Source of the DNA: Rhynchospora pubera
Taxonomy: Eukaryota > Streptophyta > Magnoliopsida > Poales > Cyperaceae
Assembly: GCA_028095005.1 (NCBI GenBank)
Contig: CM051462.1
Location: 121,448,752 to 121,512,751 of the forward strand
Direction of reading: 5' to 3'
DNA: 64,000 nt
Below, piece by piece: positions 1-10,419 of this stretch. A program made the translations under genes and the position numbers. Position 1 is the stretch's first letter; every line of letters starts with the position of its first letter. The notes beneath the pieces were generated by a model. That model did not search any database. It saw nothing but the letters and a program-made list of their open reading frames with translations, and was not told the origin of the DNA.

Positions 1-523
1 CAAATACCCATCTGAGGTCTTTTGTTTACAGAGTGATTAGTAAATAATAGCCGATAGTTGGTGCCAGTATCGAGTAGGCATTCACCATCAACTGTTGGGT
101 TGTAGCATAAATTGAACCATTTTTTATTGTAAATTCTTTAGCTGAATAAATGTTTGGCAAAGGTATTTTTATAATTGTAATTGAGGTGCAGGTATGGATG
201 ATCTTGGTGCTACCCCAAATTCACAGTGAGTTCCCAGTGCAGCACACTAGCACTTATTCAATATGACTATTCCTGGGTGTGTGTTAACTTCACCCGTTTG
301 TATTGAACCTGTTTTCACTTGTCTGGTTTTGACAGTTTCAGTGGTTTTGTTCATACTTTTTGTTACAATTTTGGCTATGGACACAACAAACATTATTTTT
401 TTGGGTAAAAATCATGAGATTTATTCTGATAGTTTAAAGTGATACCAGTGCTTGGTTCCAATACCATTAATTTGATCATATCATGCATTTTCCTAGATGA
501 TGTACTCATCTTAATTTGTTTAG
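1..523 (+). other. Probable intron/upstream sequence of CBF5
   Basis: No coding homology is visible. The sequence is T-rich, intron-like, and ends in a plausible 3' splice site (tttgtttag, AG at 522-523) exactly where dyskerin homology starts. The upstream exon with the N-terminal third would lie outside the window. Confidence 0.5.
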
Positions 524-1812
524 GTAACCTCATTGTGTGTATTGACCGAGCAACCCGTCTTGTCAAGTCCCAACAAGGCGCCGGCAAAGAGTACGTGTGT
601 GTGGCACGGCTCCACTCAGCAGTTCCTGATGTGAGCCGTGTGGCCCGTGCCCTCGAGACCCTAACTGGAGCTGTCTTCCAGCGTCCTCCTCTAATATCAG
701 CTGTCAAGCGACAACTTCGCATCCGCACAATTTATGAGAGCAAGCTGCTCGAGTATGATGCTGATCGCCACCTTGTTGTCTTCTGGATCTCTTGTGAAGC
801 CGGTACATATGTTCGTACCATGTGTGTCCACCTGGGTCTTATTTTGGGTGTTGGGGGGCACATGCAGGAGCTGAGACGTGTTAGATCCGGTATTCTTGGC
901 GAGAGAGAGAACATGGTGACAATGCATGACGTTAAAGATGCACAGTGGGTGAAGGACAACTTAGGTGATGAAAACTATTTGCGGCGGGTAGTCATGCCAT
1001 TAGAGGTACTTCTGACGAGTTATAAGAGGCTAGTGGTTAAAGATTCTGCTGTGAATGCTATCTGTTATGGTGCAAAGTTGATGATTCCTGGTTTGTTGCG
1101 GTTTGAGAACGACATAGAGGTAGGTGAAGAGGTAGTGTTAATGACCACCAAGGGAGAAGCAATAGCACTGGGAATTGCAGAGATGACCACAGCTGTTATG
1201 GCCACATGTGATCATGGTGCTGTGGCGAGGATCAAGCGGGTGGTTATGGATCGGGACACCTACCCAAGGAAGTGGGGGCTTGGACCAAGGGCTCTTATGA
1301 AAAAGAAGATGATTGCTGAAGGCCTTCTGGATAAACATGGAAAGCCAAATGAGAAGACTCCATCCGAGTGGAATAGGAATGTGGTGCTTCCAACTGGAGG
1401 GGATACAATGATTGCTAGTTTGGCAGCTGCTCCTGCCAAGGAAGAACCTGTTAAGAAAGAGGCTGTAGAGTATGAAGGAGGAAAGAAAGAGGAAAAGAAG
1501 AAAAAGAGGAAGTTGGAAGAAGGGTTGGAGATAGAGGGAAAAAGCGAGAAGAAGGTGAAGTTGGAGGAGGTAGATGTAGGAGAAGAGGAAAAGAGTGAGA
1601 AGAAGAAAAAGAAGAAGGAAAAGAAGGAGAAGGAAAAAGAGAAGGAGAATGGTGAGGATGAGAAAGAGAAGAGTGAGAAGAAAGAGAAGAAAGAGAAGAA
1701 GAAAAAAGAGAAGAGCGGGGAAGAGGAAGATGTGAAAGTAGAGAAAGAGGAAAAGAGTGAGAAGAAGGATAAGAAGAAGAAGAAGCATAAAGAGGCTGCT
1801 GATGAACAATGA
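524..1812 (+). CDS. CBF5: H/ACA snoRNP pseudouridine synthase subunit dyskerin/CBF5 (3' exon, 5'-partial)
   Basis: Dyskerin/CBF5 (NAP57) is the catalytic subunit of nucleolar H/ACA RNPs. It isomerises uridines in rRNA and snRNA and stabilises telomerase RNA. The readable part starts at GNLIVCIDRATRLVKSQQGA, just after the conserved TGHSGTLDPKVTG loop that carries the catalytic Asp, so that loop is not in this exon. It continues through the rest of the TruB-like fold (RPPLISAVKRQLRIRTIYES; CEAGTYVRTMCVHLG; GGHMQELRRVRSG), a PUA domain (about 1020-1250; KRLVVKDSAVNAICYGAKLM to DRDTYPRKWGLGP) and a Lys/Glu-rich tail of about 120 residues typical of plant dyskerins. The stop is at 1810-1812. About 429 residues are visible; the missing N-terminus would be about 120. 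The entry is phase 1 after an AG acceptor at 522-523. It converges on the rubredoxin gene. Family assignment is near certain; functionality depends on the upstream exon. Confidence 0.93.
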
Positions 1813-2731
1813 TCTGAGTAGTTTGCGTTGGTTTGTTTTATGTGTTTTAGAGGAATGTATTTATTTGTTTTCATTTACATTCCCTTCGATCTGATGGTAG
1901 TGGAATGGACTTGTGCTTTTATTTATAAGATGAGAGCATCTGTTATGAAGTTTTGTTTGACTTTGTTAGGATTATATGTTTATTTAGTGGATACCAGTTG
2001 CAAATGGTATTTCGATTCTGGGAATAGCTGCCGTATTATGTTCAGTCATTAGTTCTGCAACGTTAGGTTTGCTTAGTTCTTATGAATTGTTAGAAATTTC
2101 TGTAGTAGACATAATAAGAAGAGCAGTTCTCCATTTGGTCCACGCTTAAGCTGTTTCTTATTCAATTATCGTACCAGATAACTACATTTCGTGCATATTT
2201 TTGCATTTATGCTATCCTTAAATGATTACTGACAGTTTGTAATTAGCCTTATTTATCCCCAAGCCCCAAGCTATTTTTAGTCCAACTATTTGCTTAGTTG
2301 TAGGATCGTAGCCTTATTTACCCACGTCCCTGCCTCCCTGGTGCGATCAAACCGCATTAACCTCTACTTCTTATCAAACATTTTAGTTGTCTTGATTTAT
2401 CAAATCTCTAAGCTCTGTAACTTACAAGTCTAACGGACGATGAAAGGAAATGTCAAGTAAAAGAACGACAAAAACATGGGGAGCTTAAATTTGATGATTT
2501 GATGCATGTTGACAAAGCAAACAGCCTAATCTAGATCGTTGCATGTGATGTAAGGAGTGAAGTTGCACAAAATTACCTCAGTGACTGAACTGCTACTTAT
2601 GCGATCATGCACAAAATGCATGATCGCCAAGTTCTAGTACAGAAGTATCATAAGCATCACTTTCCTGTCCTTGAGTAATCACAACTCACTTCTTTACATC
2701 AAAAAAGGAAAATTATCTTACAAGCAACATT
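1813..2731. other. Convergent intergenic region (CBF5 and RBD1 3' ends)
   Basis: Presumed 3' UTRs of two convergent genes plus AT-rich spacer. I see no further gene, tRNA or clear transposon end here. Confidence 0.5.
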
Positions 2732-3661
2732 TCATTGCAAGAAGTATCCAGATATAAACAGTGCAAAAAAGAACAAAAGACTTCCATAAATGAGTAGGGT
2801 CTTTTGACCAGATGTCAAAGAATTGCCTCCTAGCCCGAACTGCTGGTTCTGAGCAAACCCAGCGATTTCAACGCTCTTGCTCTCAAAGAAAGATTGTGCA
2901 GCGCCACATGTTGGACACCTCCAGTCACTCGGAAGCTTGGAGAACTCCAGTCCAGGCGCAATTGGATAAGATGGATCCCCCACTGCTTGGTCGTACCGGT
3001 ACCTGTTAAAAGGAAAAGTTGGGTGATGTATATGGCTTTAATTGCATAGGATTGCTGCAAAATCAACAAGATTCATTTATCAATTAGCATTATAACTTTC
3101 AGTGAGATTATGTATAGCCTAAGGGCGAAGCAAAAAGACCTCAATTCGCCATTAGTTGTCCATAGTAAAATAATTAGTAAAACTGTTTTGCACACCCTAA
3201 TGCTCCTCCCTGGCCTCATATTCTTTATAAATGGTGGCATAAAGTGTGCACATGTTTACCAATGCAAAAGGTAGTTCGGCACTATAAGTAACAAAAATCC
3301 TCTAATTTCTCTAATTAGATCGTTCTTTATAATAATAGTTTGATAAACAGTACCCGCATGATCTGCACTCATATATGCCAGTATTTATCACTGCAAATTT
3401 CTCCTCGAACCGACGTGGGTCTACCTTCGGCTGATCTAGGTCCTGAATATCTGTATCTTCCTCTGGTGCTGCTTCAGGTATGGCTGTTTCTGCTTCCAAA
3501 GGTTTGTCTTCTTGGGACAGGTCTACAGAGGAGGTGATGAAAAGGGGTTTAAGAGAAATGGGTCTTCTGCAAACGCCCCATTGAGGCGCAATTGAGGTTG
3601 TTTGAGGTTTCTTTGTTTGGTGAGTGAAGATGAAAATAGGTCTAACAATTGCCGATGCCAT
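2732..3661 (-). CDS. RBD1: Chloroplast membrane-anchored rubredoxin (RBD1-like), 2 exons
   Basis: Two exons on the minus strand: 3354-3661 and 2732-3002, joined across an intron 3003-3353 with GT (gtactg) and AG (ttaacag) borders. The join splits a Gly codon and restores the rubredoxin knuckle CGYRYD. The product is 192 aa. An N-terminal, Ser/Thr/Lys-rich, acid-poor segment starting MASAIVRP looks like a chloroplast transit peptide; an in-frame ATG five codons upstream (3676) is the alternative start. An acidic linker follows. The rubredoxin fold has Fe ligands C99/C102 (ECRSCGY) and C132/C135 (WRCPTCG), with DPSYPIAPG and LPSDW between them. A hydrophobic segment (about 172-191) near the C-terminus is a thylakoid membrane anchor. 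In the plant family (Arabidopsis At1g54500, Chlamydomonas/Synechocystis RBD1) this architecture serves photosystem II assembly. The gene looks intact. The symbol is by family resemblance. Confidence 0.93.
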
Positions 3662-3676
3662 TTTGTTTTGGAACAC

Positions 3677-4065
3677 AATACCTGCCTGCCTGTCTCTTTC
3701 TCTGTTATGTCTCTTCTTTCATGGGCAACAGGCACCAGAGGGAGGGAGAATCCATGGAGAGCATATGCGGACTTTCCAGAAGGAAAATACAGAAATTTTT
3801 TTGGATAAGAAACGTGTGTACCACTGGAATTCTTTTTTCAAAATATAATTACCCAGATAGGTTTTGTAGAATGGGCTATTCTAAGGCCTAATTGGATGAT
3901 CCATAGCACCGTGGCCCAAACGAAAATGATATACACCATCCAACTATCCAATAGACATGGAGTCAGAAATGGGCTTAAAAACTCAGATTTTTGCGTGCTG
4001 ACGTCAACAAGACGCTTGCTAACATCAGCAAAATTTTTTTGGTGCTGACATCATCAAATATACTG
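3677..4065. other. Upstream region of the rubredoxin gene
   Basis: Presumed 5' UTR and promoter side of the minus-strand rubredoxin gene, then unassigned AT-rich sequence. No convincing TATA box or second gene was identified. Confidence 0.35.
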
Positions 4066-4400
4066 ATTTAAGGGTTTAGTTAAATGTTTTTAGGGATGAA
4101 TTAAAGTGTGTAAGTGTTTAGTTAGATGTACCAATAATTTGGATTTTTAATTTTTAGATTCAATTAAACACCTTAAAAGATTGTTTAAAAGTATGTATGT
4201 GTTCAGTTAAATGCACCGATAATTTCGAATTTTAGTTTTTTTGTGTTAAGTTAAATACGTTAAGAGATGAACTTAAAGTATTTATGTGTTCAGTTAGTTG
4301 CAGCAAAAATTTAATTTCGTAGTTTTTGTGTTCAGTTAAACTATTTAAGGGATCAATTAAAATTATTTGTATGTTCAATTAGATTTCCTCATAATATGAC
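4066..4400. repeat. Degenerate ~84-bp tandem repeat, about four units
   Basis: Similar blocks recur at about 4092, 4173, 4261 and 4340. Each opens with a form of ggGATgAATTAAAgt and continues with tgTGTTcAGTTAaatgcacc and a t-rich run. Spacing is roughly 80-88 bp. The units are diverged and not coding. Confidence 0.6.
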
Positions 4401-5098
4401 GTTTTAATAACCATGCAATAAAGTAAACAATGATAATTTATTAAGAATAATATCCATTATTTTAATGAACTGAACAATTCTTATAATAATAACACAAATC
4501 CTACATAATTGTAACCACTACAAACTAAACAAACTTCATCAACTCCTCATTCGATACCTTCCACATAACTCTTCTCACAATGTCTTGTAATTTCTACACA
4601 AACAAAACAAAGTACAATTAAGTTCAATTACTAATTAAATGCTCTTATAATATTTAATCATTTTGGATCATGTGAGTTTTGAAAAAATATATAATGAAAC
4701 AAGATGATTCCTTAGGAATACTAATTTAACACATATTGAAACAAAATGATCCCTCAGAGAACTGAACAATATAATGAAACAATATGATCCCTTAGAGATA
4801 CTAACTTAACACATAATGAAATAAGATGATTTGGGAAATAAGAAAAGATCCATAAGCAATACTGTATTGAATTGCAAGAGAGAAAATAACAGAAGTAGAT
4901 TGATAACGAAAGCGATCTTAAAGAAAAATATCGATCAATTTAGGTAAAGAAAAGTAAACTTTGACAGAACGTTGGATGGATTGATGAAGAAAGGGGTTTC
5001 TCAATGAAATATGATTGAACTAATTTTTTGAAGCAAACTTTGACAGATCCATCAACGAAGATAAAAATAAAAGGGAAAAAACTAAAGAGGTTGTGTTT
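4401..5098. other. AT-rich intergenic sequence with short imperfect repeats
   Basis: Around 4685-4815 the phrase aaca(a/t)gatgatcccttag recurs three times with accompanying ctaa(c/t)ttaacacata. On the minus strand 4537-4600 there is an acceptor-like end (ttgtgtag) followed by a short open run ending NEELMKFV-stop, but no partner exon joins it in frame. Nothing else is seen. Confidence 0.35.
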
Positions 5099-5237
5099 GG
5101 ATTGGAGTGGGAAGAAGAAAATAAGGAAAGAAAGACCCAAATTTATTATTAAACAATCCAAACTCTTCACAAAGTTACACACTTTCCAATATTTCTTCCC
5201 TTCTTTCCTTCTTCCCACACCTCATCCAAACGGAGCC
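5099..5237. mobile_element. Tourist-like MITE copy A
   Basis: The ends are ggTTGTGTTTGG and CCAAACGGAGCC, inverted to one another. The internal signature AAACAATCCAAACTCTTCAC, followed by aaagttacacacttTcCAAta, is shared with copies B-I. It is 139 bp. No clean target duplication is seen for this copy. Confidence 0.8.
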
Positions 5238-5276
5238 TCTTTTCAGTAATTAAAATTCTCAAGAAGAGATTCTTAC

Positions 5277-5581
5277 ATGGGTGTTACGTGAAAAGGTCGA
5301 ACAAATCCATCAACGACTAGTCTTGGAGCAACATCTCTCAAGGGGTTGCGGCCAAGCGAGAAGAGGCGGAGGAGCGAAGGGGAGGAGGCCTTGGATCGGA
5401 AGAATCCATAGAGAGGAGAAGCGATGGATGGAGAGGAGAAGCCATGGCGATCTGGTCGGAGTCTTGGAAGCGATCTGGAGCGACGCAAGAGGAGAGAGAA
5501 GAGAAAGGAGGAGAAGAGACAAAGAGGCGCCTGTTGGAGCGGAAAATGGGAGAGAAAAAGAGGATGTGCCTAGGTTTTATA
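5277..5581 (-). other. Exon-like GC-rich segment with TATA box (minus strand), unresolved
   Basis: On the minus strand a TATA-like TATAAAAC (5574-5581) is followed about 80-90 bp later by pyrimidine-rich leader, then GC-rich sequence much less AT-rich than its surroundings, then a strong 5' splice site (CCCAT|GTAAGAAT, exon edge 5277). This looks like a promoter and first exon. However, the frame beginning ATGGCTTCTCC stops after about 35 codons, and the only frame open to the splice site has no ATG. No downstream exon was found. It may be a non-coding first exon or a gene remnant. Confidence 0.3.
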
Positions 5582-5639
5582 TTCAGCGATTGTATTTGGA
5601 TGGTTAGATGGTAAACACCAATTATCTACGTCTAATACG

Positions 5640-6306
5640 GAATCACATCTTAAATCAGCAGAGTGTTAATTTTCGATCCCAACCGTCCGATCAATGATGG
5701 ATGTCTCGTGACTAGTACTAGATCCGTCGAAATTTGTGTGGCCGGTTAAAATCTGTCCGTCAAGATTACATCAGACGATTCGAATTGAAAGTTGATACTG
5801 GTCAGCAGAGGATACTGGTCCCACATAATACGAGAAGTGATCTCTCGCACATTTTCATGGAAGGAAAGCTTTAAATCATCTGTTATTAGCCGTTAATCCT
5901 TGATGAATTGACGATATTAGCCATAGTTGAACATGAAAAAAGAAACAGAATATCTTAGCTCTTAAGTTATACTGCAAAAGATATAGAATAATGAGATGAA
6001 TTTATGCTGTTTAGTTGGATAGTGATGTTTCTGCTTATGCCATATAATTTATGCGGTTATACCAGTAGAGCATTTCGTGATGAAATTTATTAAGCTGGCC
6101 CGTCGGACACGGACAATATATAAAACGAGATATGTTATTGTCAACGAGCTTATTTATAATAAGCACAATATAGATCAAATAAAAAAATAAAAATGAAATT
6201 ATGCTCTATATGATTTAGTCATACGCGCGTGTATTAAGTTTATTGAAATGTAAAAATTAATTTTAATGTATTGATCGATTTGAAAAATTCACGGTTTAGT
6301 ATTATA
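5640..6306. other. Intergenic, nothing recognised
   Basis: AT-rich sequence without a supported gene or identifiable transposon end. Confidence 0.4.
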
Positions 6307-6464
6307 GGCTCCGTTTGAATGGTGTGAGAATAAGAGAAATAAGGAAAGAAGTAGGAAGAAGTATTAGAAAGTGTGTAACTTTGTGAAGAGTTTGAATTGT
6401 TTATAATAAATTTATTTTATTATTCTCTTATTCCTTTATTCCCACACCTCATCTAAACGGAGTC
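6307..6464. mobile_element. Tourist-like MITE copy B
   Basis: 158 bp with inverted ends GGCTCCGTTTGAATGG and CATCTAAACGGAGTC. It is flanked by a 3-bp direct repeat ATA (6304-6306 and 6465-6467). Internal GTGTGTAACTTTGTGAAGAG is the family signature in opposite orientation to copy A. Confidence 0.85.
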
Positions 6465-6564
6465 ATAGAAATTAAATGGTAATTCAATAATTCTTGAATT
6501 TGCATCAAACTTGATCAAGTTATATATTTATAAAAAGTCAATGATGTATGCACTACAATACATT

Positions 6565-6723
6565 GGCTTCGTTTGGATAGTGTAGGAATAAGAGAAATAA
6601 AAGAAGAAGTAGAGAAGAAGTATTGGAAAGTGTGTAACTTTGTGAAGAGTTTAGATTGTTTAATAATAAATTTATTTCTATTTTCTTTTATTCTCTTATT
6701 CTCACTCCCATCCAAACACAGCC
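6565..6723. mobile_element. Tourist-like MITE copy C
   Basis: 159 bp with ends GGCTTCGTTTGGATAG and CATCCAAACACAGCC and the family core gtgtgtaactttgtgaagag. The flanking triplets are ATT and ATA, a one-base-decayed 3-bp duplication. Confidence 0.83.
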
Positions 6724-7304
6724 ATAGATAAGTTCATGAAATTTGGCATCTTAATCACAAAAATTATTTTTGTTTTACTTTTACAGTACAGTTATCGGAG
6801 ATGATGATATGACCTTCAACCCTCCTCTTATAAAATTCCACCAGCGTTGCGTCCATCAGCTTCTTGGGAAGATGAATTTTGATGCATATATTATCACGAT
6901 CTTTGATCTTCCTAGCACAAATATTGATGTACAAATGATTAAAATTGTAATTCTATAAAATTCAGAATTTTGTCGTTGTCACACTTGAGATGTCATGTAA
7001 ACCATGCTCGAAGAAATTATGTCATTTTTTACATTTAATCTTCCTAGCACATATTTTGTACTTTTTTTCCATCTTCTATTTCTACATAAAAACACGACAC
7101 TTTTCTTATTTGTGTCTTTGTTTTTAAAATAATAGCTTAGAAGAAATTATGTTATTTACTATTTATGAAGCAGTTTGCAAACTCAGAAAATTAGAAGGCA
7201 ATGAGAATGAGAAATAAAGGTCGGAATCTCGAAATAACGGTATATTACTATATTCAATGGAGATGCGACACGTGGAATACAATCTGTAAATTTGGACTCG
7301 CTAA
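6724..7304. other. Intergenic, nothing recognised
   Basis: Contains a short open frame (6770-6958) of unknown, probably chance, origin and poly-T runs. No supported gene. Confidence 0.35.
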
Positions 7305-7690
7305 TAAATAGTCCGTATGCTGAAGTCGTTTCTCCAGCATATAGATAGTCCGTATGCTGAAGTCGTTTCTCAAAATCTAAAATGCATACAGTCGATCCGA
7401 ACCTTTCAAATTGTTCTCTATATTGAAATCTCCTAGGAAACCAAAATTTATATTTTTTCGAATTTTTTACTATATATTATGCTATTTTAAAAAAATACTA
7501 TAAATGAGTTGTAAAGGAGTATTTCTGACCATTCAATTTGAAAATAGCATAATATATAGCAAAAAAATGTAAAATTTGGTCTTGAAGGATATTTTTATAT
7601 GGAGAACAACTTGAACGGTTTGGATCGAATGTTTAAATTTTAGATTTTGAGAAACGACTCTAGCATACGGGTTTGATCCGTATGCTGGAG
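7305..7690. repeat. Long-hairpin element 1
   Basis: The left arm runs from about 7347 and its inverse ends at 7690 (GTATGCTGAAGTCGTTTCTC versus gagaaacgactctagcatac). The tip AGTCCGTATGCTGAAGTCG is duplicated at 7310 and 7347. It carries the box TATTGAAATCTC at 7421-7432 that also occurs in the next three elements and at 19.2 kb. A (TA)n tract abuts its right end. Confidence 0.75.
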
Positions 7691-7712
7691 TATATATATA
7701 TATATATATATA
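7691..7712. repeat. (TA)n microsatellite
   Basis: About ten TA repeats separate hairpin elements 1 and 2. Confidence 0.9.
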
Positions 7713-8087
7713 GAGTTTAACTACGGTGAGTCGCGATCAAAACTCCTAGATCTAGATCAAAATGACCGATCCAAACCGTCCAATATGATCTCCCTATTGA
7801 AATCTCCATGTAGACCGAATTTTTTATTTTTTCGAAATTTTTAAGTATTTTTTTGAAATTTTAGAAAATCGTTAATCTAACTGGTTCTGAACCATTCAAA
7901 AATATCAGTTTTTAAAAATCCGAGAAAAATACTTAAAAATTTCGAAAAAATAAAAAATTTGGTTTGCACGGAGATTTCAATAGGGAGATCATATTGGACG
8001 GTTTGGATCGGTCATTTTGATCTAGATCTAGGAGTTTTGGTCATGACTCACCGGAGGGTCCGTGAGTCGCGACTCACCGTAGCTAAA

Positions 8088-8090
<3 letters not shown>
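7713..8090. mobile_element. Long-hairpin element 2, (TA)n-flanked
   Basis: 378 bp and almost wholly palindromic. The terminus GAGTTTAACTACGGTGAGTC is matched by gactcaccgtagctaaactc at the right end. Subterminal GATCTAGATCAAAATGACCG and TATTGAAATCTC (7795-7806) recur inverted in the other arm. It is bordered by (TA)n on the left and (CT)n(TA)n on the right. Confidence 0.85.

Positions 8091-8140
<50 letters not shown>
8091..8140. repeat. (CT)n(TA)n microsatellite
   Basis: A run of CT repeats followed by about 18 TA repeats. Confidence 0.95.
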
Positions 8141-8143
<3 letters not shown>

Positions 8144-8675
8144 TTGCTATGGTGAGTTACAAACTTACAACTCATCAAAGAGTCCGTGAGTCGCGCTCGA
8201 AATTCTAAAATTTAGTTCAAAATGACCGATCCAAATCGTCTAATACGATCTCCCTATTGAAATCTCCATATAGACCAAATTTTATATATTTTTGAAATTT
8301 TATTTATTTCGGATTTTTAAAAACTGTGGTTTTTTAACAGTTCAGAACTAATTAGATTAATGATTTCTAAAATTTCAAAAAAATACTTAAAAATTTTGAA
8401 AAAAATATAAAATTTGATTTGCAAGAAGATTTCAATGGCTGTGTTTGGATGGGAGTGAGAATAATAGAATAAGAGAAGATGAGAATAAATTTATTATTAA
8501 ACAATCTAAACTCTTCACAACATTACACACTTTCCAATTCTTCTTCTCTACTTCTTCCCTTATTTCTCTTATTCCCACACCATCCAAACGGAGTCAATAG
8601 GAAGATCGTATTAGACAATTTAGACAGTCATTTTGAACTAGATTTGAAAAATTTGAACTATATATATAGCAAAAC
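8141..8675. mobile_element. Long-hairpin element 3, (TA)n-flanked, interrupted by a MITE
   Basis: The ends GTTTTGCTAT (8141-8150) and ATAGCAAAAC (8666-8675) are perfect inverted copies and abut (TA)n on both sides. The interior is a diverged copy of element 2 (ATGACCGATCCAAATCGTC; TATTGAAATCTC at 8255). Its right arm is shortened and contains Tourist-like copy D at 8437-8595. Confidence 0.8.
8437..8595. mobile_element. Tourist-like MITE copy D, nested
   Basis: 159 bp with ends GGCTGTGTTTGGATGGG and CATCCAAACGGAGTC. It has a perfect 3-bp duplication AAT (8434-8436, 8596-8598). It splits the phrase gatttcaatagg-agatc, which is uninterrupted in the paralogous element 2 at about 7974, so the empty site is visible in the same window. 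Confidence 0.92.
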
Positions 8676-8701
8676 TATATATATATATATATATATATAT
8701 A
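8676..8701. repeat. (TA)n microsatellite
   Basis: About twelve TA repeats between hairpin elements 3 and 4. Confidence 0.9.
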
Positions 8702-9105
8702 GAGGATTGCTAAAATGCTATGCATAGCACGGATGTCTTTCGTGCTACGGATTCGTTTTTAGATTTCATGCTTCAAACAACCAATCCAAATCATTCATTG
8801 TCTTCTTCATATTGAAATCTCATTAGAAACCAAATTTTACATTTTTTTCAATTTGTTTACTATTTTTTTCAAATTTTTAAAAATACTTAATCTAATAAAT
8901 TCTGGACCCTTCAATATCAGTGATTTTAAAAAATCTGAGAAAAATAGTAAACAAATTGAAAAAAATGGAAAATTTGGTTTCTAATAAGATTTCAATATGT
9001 AAAAAATAATGAACGGTTTGGATCGGTTGTTTGAAGCATGAAATGCAAGAACGAATCCGTAGCACGAAGGTCATCCGTACTATGCATAGCATTTTAGCAA
9101 TCCTC
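8702..9105. mobile_element. Long-hairpin element 4, (TA)n-flanked
   Basis: 404 bp. The terminus GAGGATTGCTAAAATGCTAT is matched by atgcatagcattttagcaatcctc at the right. (TA)n lies on both sides. It contains TATTGAAATCTC (8810-8821) and its inverse, but its outer ~60 bp differ entirely from element 2. Confidence 0.85.
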
Positions 9106-9500
9106 ATATATATATTGAGAAAGGACTCGCTAATTCATTCATAACTCACTCACAACACCAAGCACTGTAGAGTAAGGAAACACGCGGAATGACAGATTTT
9201 TCGAAAGCAACTGGCTGTTCATCAGCAAACATTATGGGGACATTTTCGCAAATTTCGCTTTTCATTTTTTGGACCACGCTCTTTTTTTTTTTGTCTTTTA
9301 TTTTTGTTTAATCTCTCTCATTCTGGAGGTTATGATTTTAACTTAATAAAATGGTATGTGCAATCAATCAATTTTGCATAAGTGCATATTGCCTACCACT
9401 GATGTTATTTATTGCCAAATCACTCATATTGTTCCATGCATTGCAATGCGCAAGGTGGGGTCTTCTCAACGCATCCACACCTGCACACAATCCGACAAGC
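9106..9500. other. Intergenic, nothing recognised
   Basis: Short AT-rich spacer without a supported gene. Confidence 0.4.
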
Positions 9501-10103
9501 CAATTACTCACGAAATTATTTTAAATAAAAATTTACACTCCTAAAATTTTACTAGAAAGAATTAATTAAAATTTTTTTAATAAGAAAAAAATTCTTACGC
9601 GGTTAATAAAAGAGTATACTCTCTCTCCTTTTTATCCGTTTGATAACCGAGTAAGAAGACTTCTTATCCTTTTATAAAACAGATAAGAAGGCTTCTTTCT
9701 CCTCCTTTATTTATTATAAAGTGGTACATTATCTCTCCTTCTTACTTGTTTTATAATCGGGTAAGAAGGCTTCTCTCTCCTCCTTACCTTTATAATAGTC
9801 AATTAAATAATAATAATTAATAATAGTTAATTAAGTAATAATTAATAATTATAGTAATATTTATAATTATTAATAATTGATAATAGTTATAGTGATAATA
9901 ATAATCGTAAAATTATAATAATAACGATATTCAATAATATTTATTATAATAATGATAATAATAATTAATTATAGTTTAATTTTATAATTTATTGTTAATA
10001 AGTAATAATAATTTTTATTAAATTAATAATTTATTTTGAATTATTAATTATTGATTAATTTAATTCTTATTATATTAACTATAATTAATTACTAATTAAT
10101 TAT

Positions 10104-10309
10104 GTCAAATTTACACCACTAACCATACTAACCTCTCTGTTGCCAAACACACTCTGTTGATGACTATTGGAACCAGTAACACTATATAGTTAGAAGTTGC
10201 TCCTAAAATATACTAGTTAGAAGTTGCTCCTAATTTAAGGTTAGTAAATGTTGTTTGGCGCGGTATATTGAGGTTAGTATTAAGATTAGCAACTATTAAT
10301 GGTGTAATT
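10104..10309. repeat. Short hairpin inside the Mutator-like element
   Basis: TTTACACCACTAACCATACTAACCTC near 10110 is mirrored by gaggttagtattaagattag...taatggtgta near 10270-10306. The centre holds gccaaacacac and gttgtttggcgc. It has MITE-like geometry; its borders are approximate. Confidence 0.5.
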
Positions 10310-10419
10310 ATTATTAACTTTCATTAAAAATTATTATTAATTATTAACTATAAATTATAAAAATTAAACTATTATTAATTATTATTAACATTATTATAAT
10401 AACTATTATTGAATATTGA

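Noticed and set aside
1138..1874. Long Phe/Leu/Ser-rich open frames antisense to CBF5
   Set aside because: They are the complement of the Lys/Glu-rich (aag/gag) tail of dyskerin and share no features of a real gene.
3602..3891. Plus-strand frames over the rubredoxin first exon
   Set aside because: They are shadows of the minus-strand transit-peptide exon; the two-exon rubredoxin explains the region.
5281..5607. 108-codon Arg-rich plus-strand frame
   Set aside because: It looks like the antisense of a pyrimidine-rich leader and first-exon-like block and has no recognisable domain.
6770..6958. 62-codon plus-strand frame between MITEs
   Set aside because: No homology, no splice context and no composition shift; most likely chance.
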